5,664 bases of DNA from Oscillospiraceae bacterium (GTDB lineage: Bacteria; Bacillota_A; Clostridia; Saccharofermentanales; Saccharofermentanaceae), in NCBI GenBank assembly GCA_902791885.1, contig CADAXO010000109.1, positions 1 through 5,664 of the forward strand, given 5' to 3'. The notes under the pieces were generated by a model that was not told where the DNA came from, searched no databases, and saw only the letters and a program-made list of their open reading frames with translations. This document shows, piece after piece, positions 1 to 5,664 of this stretch. The number at the start of each line of letters is the position of its first letter. The stretch's first letter is position 1. Made by a program: the position numbers and the translations under genes.

Positions 1-221
1 GAATAGATTGCCTGCCAGATTGACTGAGCCAATGATGTGACTGTAAGTCTTGCCTGGTCAGACTTGGCATTAGCATAAACTCTCTGTCTGGAAGCGATGG
101 AGATTGTTAACGCTGTCGTAATGAATAGCAAAGCCATAGCTACGATAAATATGATCGTAACAAGGATGACACCCTTTTTGTCATCCGCTTTCCTCATAAC
201 TTTCTTGTTTGTCCTACGCAT
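1..221 (-). CDS. PilX/GspK-like pilin-related protein, N-terminal part (3' end beyond left edge)
   Basis: The visible 73 codons start at ATG 221 and run off the left edge. The start is set by a good Shine-Dalgarno site (AGGAAGG, plus 230-236) 8 bases upstream. The protein has a short, very basic leader (MRRTNKKVMRKADDKKG), then one hydrophobic helix at about residues 18-42, then a polar helical stretch rich in A, S, R and Q. A Gly-hydrophobic junction at G17-V18 followed by GVILVT fits the type III signal of type IV pilins and pseudopilins. The overall pattern most resembles the PilX N-terminal family and GspK-like minor pilins. The +5 residue after the presumed cleavage site is Thr rather than the Glu of major pilins. 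Such proteins sit in the inner membrane and enter a pilus or pseudopilus tip. It lies behind its own promoter, so it probably starts a new unit. With only the N-terminus visible, a generic single-pass membrane protein is the alternative. Confidence 0.72.
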   Translation of the reverse strand, partial: MRRTNKKVMRKADDKKGVILVTIIFIVAMALLFITTALTISIASRQRVYANAKSDQARLTVTSLAQSIWQAIY

Positions 222-251
222 AAACGAGCCCTTCCTCACATAATAACGATC

Positions 252-271
252 GTCGCGACTTACACCACGAC
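252..271 (-). other. possible small hairpin in the 5' leader of the pilin-like gene
   Basis: On the minus strand GTCGTG, an 8-base loop and CGCGAC can pair as a 6-bp stem with one G-U. It falls inside the inferred leader, between the promoter and the Shine-Dalgarno site. It is short and could be chance. The leader matches no riboswitch I recognise. Confidence 0.25.
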
Positions 272-297
272 ACCATTACACCTATAAAACTACATTG

Positions 298-326
298 ATT
301 ATAATTCACGAACTTTTTATTTTCAA
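298..326 (-). promoter_or_regulatory. SigA-type promoter of the pilin-like gene
   Basis: On the minus strand there is TTGAAA (plus 321-326), a spacer of exactly 17 bases, and a perfect TATAAT (plus 298-303). This is a near-consensus housekeeping promoter in AT-rich sequence. Transcription would start near 290-291 and give a leader of about 69 bases before the ATG at 221. It is the only strong promoter I found in a non-coding position, and it separates the pilin-like gene from the upstream three-gene operon. Confidence 0.75.
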
Positions 327-328
327 TA

Positions 329-347
329 TCAAATATCACGGATTTGA
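329..347 (-). repeat. inverted repeat directly upstream of the -35 box
   Basis: This is a perfect dyad, TCAAAT-N7-ATTTGA, extendable by three further base pairs if G-U is allowed. It ends two bases upstream of the -35 hexamer, with its centre at about -47 relative to the inferred start. As RNA it could form a weak hairpin after the exonuclease stop, but no U-tract follows, so it is a poor intrinsic terminator. A regulator-binding site for the adjacent promoter is possible, and so is chance in AT-rich DNA. Confidence 0.4.
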
Positions 348-368
348 CACTAAATCTTCACATTTCCT

Positions 369-1373
369 TCAATTTTCCGCTTCATTTTCGGAAGGCACCG
401 GCTCTTCCTTCCTGACGGGAGCTCCTTCGGCACCGAACTTCTCGAATTCCTCCTTCTTGGAGGCCACAAGGAAGTAGTCGGGCTGTGTCGCGAACCTTAA
501 TACGGCAGCGGCATAATGCTTTCCCTCTTTGTTCTTCTTAACGCGTGTCCTGCCGAAGAATTCGCCGTCATTGCTGCAGCTGTAAAGGGCATAAAGAGAC
601 TTTCTTATCCTGAAAGGCTCGATCTTTACTTCGAAGGTTCTGCCGCAGACCGGGCACTTATTGTTGAAGCCCGACACCATCGAGAGAGCCTGGGAAGCTT
701 TGTCGCAGGCGGTTCCCACCTTGGTGTACTCCCTCTTGACGTCCGCATTGACGGAAGAACTTGAGATTACGCTTAATACCTCGCTCGTCTGGTTCCTGTC
801 GAAAATGTTTCTTAAGATCTCCCCCGTGTACTTGGCATCTGCCGTGGCGCTGTGGAAGGTCTCTTCCTTCGGGATATTGTAGTAATCCACGGCAAATTCA
901 ACGCTCCTCTGCCTTCCCTTCTCCGTTGAGAACACAGAGAACAGGGGCTGCACGTCCAGGAAGAACATACCGAGGCGGTCGTTCATATCGAAGAACTTGA
1001 GATTCATCTTAAGCATGTCGGGGTCTGAGTTTCCCCAGCCCGCGAGTATCGCATCCTCTCCGCAGAACTCCCTGAACTTCGTATAAGCATCGGCAAAATT
1101 CTCACCATGGCTTAAGTCCTTGTTGGTCTTATGCGTGACCTTCTTCACGTGATAGTGGATGGTCTTATAACGCTGAGGCTTTATATCGCAGGAGAATACG
1201 CCCTTACAGATAAGTGCCCCTTCAGAATACTCGAACTTTACGGCACCTATCTCGATAATCTCGCCGGTAAGAGAAGATACATCGAATCCGTATTCTTTCC
1301 CCGGGATCGGCTGATTCCACTCAAGATCGAATACGATGAATACATCCTTGTCTCTTACCATCCTGCTTAACAT
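369..1373 (-). CDS. DEDDh-family 3'-5' exonuclease with C-terminal zinc-ribbon-like domain
   Basis: A 334-residue, probably cytoplasmic, metal-dependent 3'-5' exonuclease of the RNase T / DNA polymerase III epsilon superfamily. Exo I is FDLEWNQ with D16 and E18. Exo II is in AGWGNSDPDML, with D117 or D119. Exo III is HSATADA with H174 and D179, the HxAxxD form that defines the DEDDh subgroup. The nuclease domain covers about residues 10-190. A linker leads to a second domain at about 238-300 with CPVCG (C240, C243) and a later C266, like half of a zinc ribbon. The tail is charged and Glu/Pro-rich. ATG 1373 is preferred because AAGG (plus 1382-1385) lies 8 bases upstream, inside the last codons of the preceding gene. 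The ATG four codons later has its purines too close. It starts three bases after the upstream stop, so translation is probably coupled. Whether the substrate is DNA or RNA cannot be told; similarity to KapD-type exonucleases is only at superfamily level. Confidence 0.88.
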   Translation of the reverse strand: MLSRMVRDKDVFIVFDLEWNQPIPGKEYGFDVSSLTGEIIEIGAVKFEYSEGALICKGVFSCDIKPQRYKTIHYHVKKVTHKTNKDLSHGENFADAYTKFREFCGEDAILAGWGNSDPDMLKMNLKFFDMNDRLGMFFLDVQPLFSVFSTEKGRQRSVEFAVDYYNIPKEETFHSATADAKYTGEILRNIFDRNQTSEVLSVISSSSVNADVKREYTKVGTACDKASQALSMVSGFNNKCPVCGRTFEVKIEPFRIRKSLYALYSCSNDGEFFGRTRVKKNKEGKHYAAAVLRFATQPDYFLVASKKEEFEKFGAEGAPVRKEEPVPSENEAEN

Positions 1374-1376
1374 AAT

Positions 1377-3575
1377 TTATACCTTAATGTCGTCCTTGTT
1401 CTTTACAAGTTTATATACAATAAGAATTACGGCAAAGAGCCATACTACGATAGCAAGCATCGGGATTACGGAGATCGAGTTGATCCTGAATACGATAGGA
1501 GAACCTGTATTCTCGAATGCAACTGCGAGTCTGCCGCCGTAGTTAAATGTCTCGGCTGAAAGTCTTCCGTTCGCGTCACTTACGTTGATATCGCGGTCTA
1601 CACTAAAGGGAACTGATGTAACAATCGTAACGACTCCCGTATAGGAAGACGGGATGGAATCAGTCAGGAATCCCTCGTAATCAGTCATGCCGTTTATCTT
1701 GGACATGAATGCCTCATATACCTCGGCATCTTCCTTCCAGATACTGAAGCTTGAAGTTCCGTTCGATGAGATACCGGTCTGTCTTACCGTCATGGAACTT
1801 ACGGGAAGTCTCAAAAGCTTAACGTAAGGTCCTGTAAGAGTATTTACGACATCGATGTCGTTATAAGTCTCGGTAATCGTGTTCTCACCCTTAAAGTTCG
1901 AGATCAGGAAGTAGTTTGAAAGATTATTCATGCTCTCGCATCTTATGAGGATCTCATAGGGAGCGCCGCCCTCAGCATAGTAGGTACCGTTGCCCTGATC
2001 TGATACACCCTCTGTGAATACGGGGAAAGAACCTGCGTCTACAAACAGGTTATCGAGAACAGAAGCATTGGACAGAACATTCATTACACCTGTGATATCC
2101 GAGTCGGAAGCGACCTGTCTTAAGTCTGTATCCACGCAGATATACTCATCGCGGCTTCCGTACAGAGGAATGCTGTCGCCTGCGATAACCGTGATCTCTG
2201 TCTGTCCCTTCTTCGAATAAGGCTTCAAAGAAGTAACGTCTCCCCACTTTCCTGAGATCGAGAAGCAGTAAGCGAGGTTGATGCCGATAAGGAGGATTCC
2301 GACAAGCGTCATAAGCTCTGTCGTGATCACCTTGTTACGCATATTTATAAAGAGGAAGATACCCCAGAAGAAGCATACGCCTGCGTTGAACCACATGAAG
2401 AATACGCTTCTTGTTACCTCTCCTGCGGAAGACGCATTCGAGATAACTATGAGCGAGAGCACTGCGAATACCACGAAAGCGATCTCGTTACGGGAAGCGT
2501 TGTCGATATTACGAAGTGAGATGGCAGCCATTGTGAACAGAAGCACATTGAGCATGCCGATCCTTGCAAGAGCCATGGCCTCCTCGTAACCGAATACGGA
2601 GAGGATCGAGCTCAAAAGCGACCATGAGCATGAGATGATCACAAGAAGGATAACAAGTCCGCACGCGATCTTAGCCTTGTAAGGGATAACGCGGTTGGTA
2701 AAGAACAGGAGCACGAGAAGGATTATGAGGACCGAAGATCCCATAACAGAATATGTTCCTGCGGCAGAAACGGTAAAAGGCGTTCCCTCCAAAGTGGAAA
2801 GCAGGAAGTCGAAGATCTTAAACGTGATCCTGCTCTCGGAGAAAGCTGCCTTTACGTCAACGAAGTCGGGAGCCGTAATGAATACGGGCACTATGGCTAT
2901 TGCCTGCGCGAAAAGCGAGAGCAGATAAGACTTAACAACAGGCGCTGTCTTCGCACCGGGGATAAGGCCTCTTAAGATAGGCACGATGCAGACAGCGAAA
3001 AGAAGTCCCGTCAAAACTCCGGTGAAGCCTCCGCAGGCAAAGAGTGCATAAACTGCTACCGTGCACCAGAAGTCAGCCTTAAGGCCTCTTCTCATGAGTG
3101 TCTCAGTAACACATAAAGCGAACGGAGCGACAATCATGATGTTGAAGATCTGGGGATTTACCGAAGATACGATATTTACTGAAGAAAGAGCGTACATGCA
3201 GGAAAGAACCATGGCTGTCCAGCTTCTGATCTTAACGTGGCCTGCAAGGAACTTATACATACCGAGAGACAAAAGTCCGAATCTTACATAGAAGAATATA
3301 CCGAGAAGGAATCTTCCGATGCTTCCGCCGAAGATAAGGCAGATAAGGAAAGAAGGATAAAGATGACCCGTAAGGATATCGGATATGGCATCGGATACAT
3401 AGATCCTTCCGGCCATAAATCTCGAGCGGAGCTCGACAATATCAGCTGTCTGGGCATCGATAACGCCCATGAAGCCCATGGGAGCCCAATCGATAGTAAG
3501 CAGGAGTATGACCATCGGAAGGATGAATGCCACAACCGCTATGAACAATGCATCTTCTTCAATCTTTTTTCTCAT
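1377..3575 (-). CDS. diverged YfhO-like polytopic membrane protein (motif-degenerate paralogue)
   Basis: A 732-residue membrane protein with about 12-13 predicted helices within residues 10-440, an external domain at about 441-700, a final helix at about 701-722 and a short basic tail. By eye it lines up along its length with the upstream YfhO gene: IFDFLLSTLEG (254-264) with LFDFLGRFLVS, YALSS (128-132) with the usual YALS, and the segment ending in TGVVTIVTSVPF (646-657) with TGTIDAGDGGFMLLTIAY. The signatures are gone. NYYSGYM is replaced by GGFTGVL (182-188), the WHG..PN..PYR loop by FGYEEAMALAR (328-338), and the EGF..EVDG and G-H-V-L-Y-P-G blocks near the C-terminus are unrecognisable. 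It is therefore probably a GT-C-fold-like membrane protein with changed or lost catalysis. It overlaps the upstream gene by 17 bases and ends three bases before the exonuclease start. A strong Shine-Dalgarno site fixes its start. An unrelated family with a similar layout is less likely. Confidence 0.75.
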   Translation of the reverse strand: MRKKIEEDALFIAVVAFILPMVILLLTIDWAPMGFMGVIDAQTADIVELRSRFMAGRIYVSDAISDILTGHLYPSFLICLIFGGSIGRFLLGIFFYVRFGLLSLGMYKFLAGHVKIRSWTAMVLSCMYALSSVNIVSSVNPQIFNIMIVAPFALCVTETLMRRGLKADFWCTVAVYALFACGGFTGVLTGLLFAVCIVPILRGLIPGAKTAPVVKSYLLSLFAQAIAIVPVFITAPDFVDVKAAFSESRITFKIFDFLLSTLEGTPFTVSAAGTYSVMGSSVLIILLVLLFFTNRVIPYKAKIACGLVILLVIISCSWSLLSSILSVFGYEEAMALARIGMLNVLLFTMAAISLRNIDNASRNEIAFVVFAVLSLIVISNASSAGEVTRSVFFMWFNAGVCFFWGIFLFINMRNKVITTELMTLVGILLIGINLAYCFSISGKWGDVTSLKPYSKKGQTEITVIAGDSIPLYGSRDEYICVDTDLRQVASDSDITGVMNVLSNASVLDNLFVDAGSFPVFTEGVSDQGNGTYYAEGGAPYEILIRCESMNNLSNYFLISNFKGENTITETYNDIDVVNTLTGPYVKLLRLPVSSMTVRQTGISSNGTSSFSIWKEDAEVYEAFMSKINGMTDYEGFLTDSIPSSYTGVVTIVTSVPFSVDRDINVSDANGRLSAETFNYGGRLAVAFENTGSPIVFRINSISVIPMLAIVVWLFAVILIVYKLVKNKDDIKV

Positions 3576-5664
3576 CTTGAGCCACCTCTTCTTCGACTAC
3601 AGTAACTTTCTTAGCATCACGGGCGGTAAGCTTCTGCACAAGCAGAACAGCCCCCAAAGCAACTATACCGGCCGCCGATATAAACGCAGACTGTGTAAAG
3701 CCTGCAGGCACATATTCTAATTTTACATCATGTGAACCCGGTCCTAAAGCCACTCCGCACAAAGCATCGCCGACTGACAGGAGTTCACACGGTTCGCCGT
3801 CCACTTCAAGACTGAATCCCTCGGTATAAGCGATGGTAAGGAGCATGAAGCCTCCGTCCCCCGCATCGATCGTTCCGGTCAGTGAAGTATCATCCAGCGA
3901 AGTGACGTTAAGCTGGCGCTGACTTAATACAGACACCATCTGATCATACCCCGCCTGATTCAGTTCATACGTATAGACCCTTAAGGATCCTGACGGTGAA
4001 TCGTTATAAGTAACAGTAGCACTTATCGGGTCTCCGGTAAACGTTCCCAGGTAAATAATCTGATAACTTCTTATCTCGTACTCGGTCACCTTGCCGCCGT
4101 TGATGATCTTGACCCTTCCACCCTTCGAGCAGTCGGCATAAAGATAGATATCAGCTCCTATGTCGGCGGAATCGACCGTTATGGTGTATGAGCTTTTCGA
4201 GCCGGCGGCAGTGAAGGTGTATGTCATCGCGTTTCCGGAAAGGCCCGTCGCGTTAAGGCCCTCCTCCGCAGATGAATACGAAGCAACGGGAAGATACACG
4301 TCAGCCTCAACACCCATAGCCCTTACCCAGTCGTTGGTCTTGACGAACACGTCGGTTATGGAGGACGAAGGCTCGAATCCCAAGATGTCTTCCGATGTCA
4401 TGAAGCCTACGGAAAGCGCATCGGGGTTATCGTAGAAGTGCACCTCATCCTGAACAAAAGACTCGTTAAAGTAGAGTGGGATGTTCTGTGTATCCTGGAT
4501 CGTCGCCTGGCTTCGAACGCCCAAAAGTGTTGCCGTAACCCTTGTAAGACCGGCATTTCGAAGTCCGTTGATGCCGTTGTTGTGGAAGCCGAAGTTTCGC
4601 ATGTACTTAACGAAGCTCTCCCTTGCCGTCGAGGAGAAGATCGACATGCCCTTAACGTCGTAGACCGACTGTATGTCACAGATAAAGTTAGGGTAAAGCT
4701 CCGTTCTCTCGAACAAATTGTGTCCTTCGGCAGAAGCAAGTTCAGTCGCCGTATCGTGTATCGTCTGTCTGTTCTTGCCGTAGAAGTCGTAGCCCGTGAA
4801 GCTCTCGTGCTCGGCGACGCGGCCTATCGTGAAAGCCGATGCCGTCAGTGTCTCGCACATCATGGTGATGGTGAGCACGACCTGAAGCACCATGCTCTTC
4901 TCCCTGTCGCTCATGATGACGGAGCGGAGCACTGAAGACTGGATAATAAGGAACAGAAGCGTAAGGCCGATCTGCTGGTAACCCTCGTTGCCCGTACCGA
5001 ACTTCTCATAAAGGACGAGGAAAACGCCAGTTCCGACGCAGACTGCCGCGAGCTGCCCGGGAGTAAAGGTCTTAAGCACCCTTATGGTCATGAATCCGAT
5101 GATAACCACGAGGAAGCTCATCATGTAAGACTGCCTGTAAGGGATCTGGTTCGGGAAGTGAAGTCCGTGCCAGATGAAGTTTAACGTCTTCATATTGAAG
5201 CTTAAGTACATAAACAGCAGCATCAGGCCGAAAGAGATCTTTTTTCGAAGCGTGATGCCCGTTCTCGATGCGGCCATGAAGAACAGCGGAAGCATCAGGA
5301 AAGCCACGGTTCCGCACGCGACATTAGCCATACCGTCTCTTATGTTGGGGTTCGCGCTTACAAGGAATCTTCCCAGGAAATCGAAAAGGCTTCCCGTGGG
5401 ATTAAAGTCTACAGGGAACTCGTCGCCCGTGGCGGAAGAATGCTGAAGTATTAGGTATGTCGGGATAACGACTACCGCCGAGATCGCGCCTGCAATGGCG
5501 GAACTTAAGGCGAATCTTCCCGCACTTGCGAAGAAGGACCCCACCGTAAGTCTGTCGGAAGGCATGAACGCGAAGTACATCGCGACCGAGAAGAACACGA
5601 GGAATATGCATACCATGTATCCCGAGTAGTAATTCGCAGTGATGAGCACCGCCAGAGAGATTAT
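3559..5664 (-). CDS. yfhO: YfhO-family membrane glycosyltransferase-like protein (5' end beyond right edge)
   Basis: 701 codons are visible, open to the right edge; the true start is outside. An in-frame GTG at 5649 is internal, because IISLA just before it continues the helix. Counting from the edge, residues 6-280 hold about eight helices. The family hallmarks are NYYSGYMVCIF near residues 11-21 and WHGLHFPNQIPYR at 165-177. A large external domain spans about 286-656, with SIFSST, TLLGVR and YDNPDALSVGFM. It ends in EGFSLEVDGE and GPGSHDVKLEYVPAGF (641-656), then a last helix (657-677) and an acidic tail. YfhO proteins are GT-C-type enzymes. In Bacillus subtilis and Staphylococcus aureus YfhO glycosylates lipoteichoic acid outside the cell, using an undecaprenyl-phosphate sugar made by a CsbB-type enzyme and flipped by a GtcA-type protein. 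Neither partner is in this window, so the acceptor here is unknown. The visible length suggests about the N-terminal fifth is missing. It is the first visible gene of the operon. Confidence 0.9.
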   Translation of the reverse strand: MISLAVLITANYYSGYMVCIFLVFFSVAMYFAFMPSDRLTVGSFFASAGRFALSSAIAGAISAVVVIPTYLILQHSSATGDEFPVDFNPTGSLFDFLGRFLVSANPNIRDGMANVACGTVAFLMLPLFFMAASRTGITLRKKISFGLMLLFMYLSFNMKTLNFIWHGLHFPNQIPYRQSYMMSFLVVIIGFMTIRVLKTFTPGQLAAVCVGTGVFLVLYEKFGTGNEGYQQIGLTLLFLIIQSSVLRSVIMSDREKSMVLQVVLTITMMCETLTASAFTIGRVAEHESFTGYDFYGKNRQTIHDTATELASAEGHNLFERTELYPNFICDIQSVYDVKGMSIFSSTARESFVKYMRNFGFHNNGINGLRNAGLTRVTATLLGVRSQATIQDTQNIPLYFNESFVQDEVHFYDNPDALSVGFMTSEDILGFEPSSSITDVFVKTNDWVRAMGVEADVYLPVASYSSAEEGLNATGLSGNAMTYTFTAAGSKSSYTITVDSADIGADIYLYADCSKGGRVKIINGGKVTEYEIRSYQIIYLGTFTGDPISATVTYNDSPSGSLRVYTYELNQAGYDQMVSVLSQRQLNVTSLDDTSLTGTIDAGDGGFMLLTIAYTEGFSLEVDGEPCELLSVGDALCGVALGPGSHDVKLEYVPAGFTQSAFISAAGIVALGAVLLVQKLTARDAKKVTVVEEEVAQDEKKD
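3582..3588 (-). promoter_or_regulatory. Shine-Dalgarno site inside the upstream yfhO-like gene
   Basis: On the minus strand GAGGTGG lies 6 bases before ATG 3575, within the last codons of the upstream gene. It fixes the start of the 732-residue protein and implies re-initiation or coupling across the 17-base overlap (3559-3575). Confidence 0.8.

Noticed and set aside
222..297. A cyclic-di-GMP or other riboswitch in the leader of the pilin-like gene
   Set aside because: The leader is only about 69 bases and lacks any conserved aptamer core I recognise. Only one weak hairpin is apparent.
329..347. Intrinsic terminator of the exonuclease operon
   Set aside because: The stem is AT-rich and is followed by TGAAAATAAAAAG rather than a U-tract, so efficient intrinsic termination is unlikely.
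3422..3436. Perfect inverted repeat TCGAGC-GGA-GCTCGA
   Set aside because: It lies within codons for a conserved-looking part of the 732-residue protein, is a single copy, and is most simply a coding coincidence.
4438..4935. A 165-codon plus-strand open frame, and other plus-strand frames such as 3237-3605
   Set aside because: They lie wholly or almost wholly antisense to clearly real minus-strand membrane-protein genes. Their products are basic and low in recognisable motifs, as expected for reverse-strand shadows.
5641..5649. GTG at 5649 as the start of the yfhO-like gene
   Set aside because: The frame stays open to the window edge, and the preceding codons (IISLA) continue the hydrophobic helix found in this family. 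The gene is simply cut by the window.

Overview
The window looks like an ordinary chromosomal stretch from a Gram-positive member of the Clostridia (Bacillota), perhaps a gut or rumen Lachnospiraceae/Oscillospiraceae-like organism. This rests on purine-rich Shine-Dalgarno sites, a near-consensus housekeeping promoter, YfhO-type membrane glycosyltransferases, and an exonuclease with an FDLEWNQ motif and a C-terminal zinc-ribbon-like domain. The taxonomic placement is inference from protein style. No mobile element, CRISPR array, tRNA or rRNA is visible, and every supported gene is on the minus strand.

Reading in the direction of transcription (right to left), the first gene is a large YfhO-family membrane protein that enters from the right edge and is cut at its 5' end (5664 to 3559). 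Its last 17 bases overlap the start of a second large membrane protein of 732 residues (3575 to 1377). Aligned by eye, this is a strongly diverged paralogue of the first that keeps the architecture but has lost the family's signature motifs. Three bases after its stop begins a DEDDh 3'-5' exonuclease (1373 to 369). Overlap and near-abutment make these three genes one probable operon whose promoter lies outside the window.

A 147-base gap (222 to 368) follows. It has no convincing intrinsic terminator. It holds a TTGAAA-17-TATAAT promoter, a dyad directly upstream of its -35 box, and a leader of about 69 bases with a possible small hairpin. This promoter should drive the last gene (221 to the left edge), the start of a PilX/GspK-like type IV pilin-related protein with one N-terminal hydrophobic helix.

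Functionally, the YfhO pair probably acts at the outer face of the membrane. Characterised YfhO proteins move sugars from undecaprenyl-phosphate carriers onto cell-envelope polymers such as lipoteichoic acid. The exonuclease appears to be a co-transcribed passenger with no obvious link to that pathway. The pilin-like gene starts a separate unit. The most notable observations are the motif-degenerate YfhO paralogue translationally coupled to an intact one, and an exclusive use of TTA/TTG leucine codons before AGN codons in all three operon genes.
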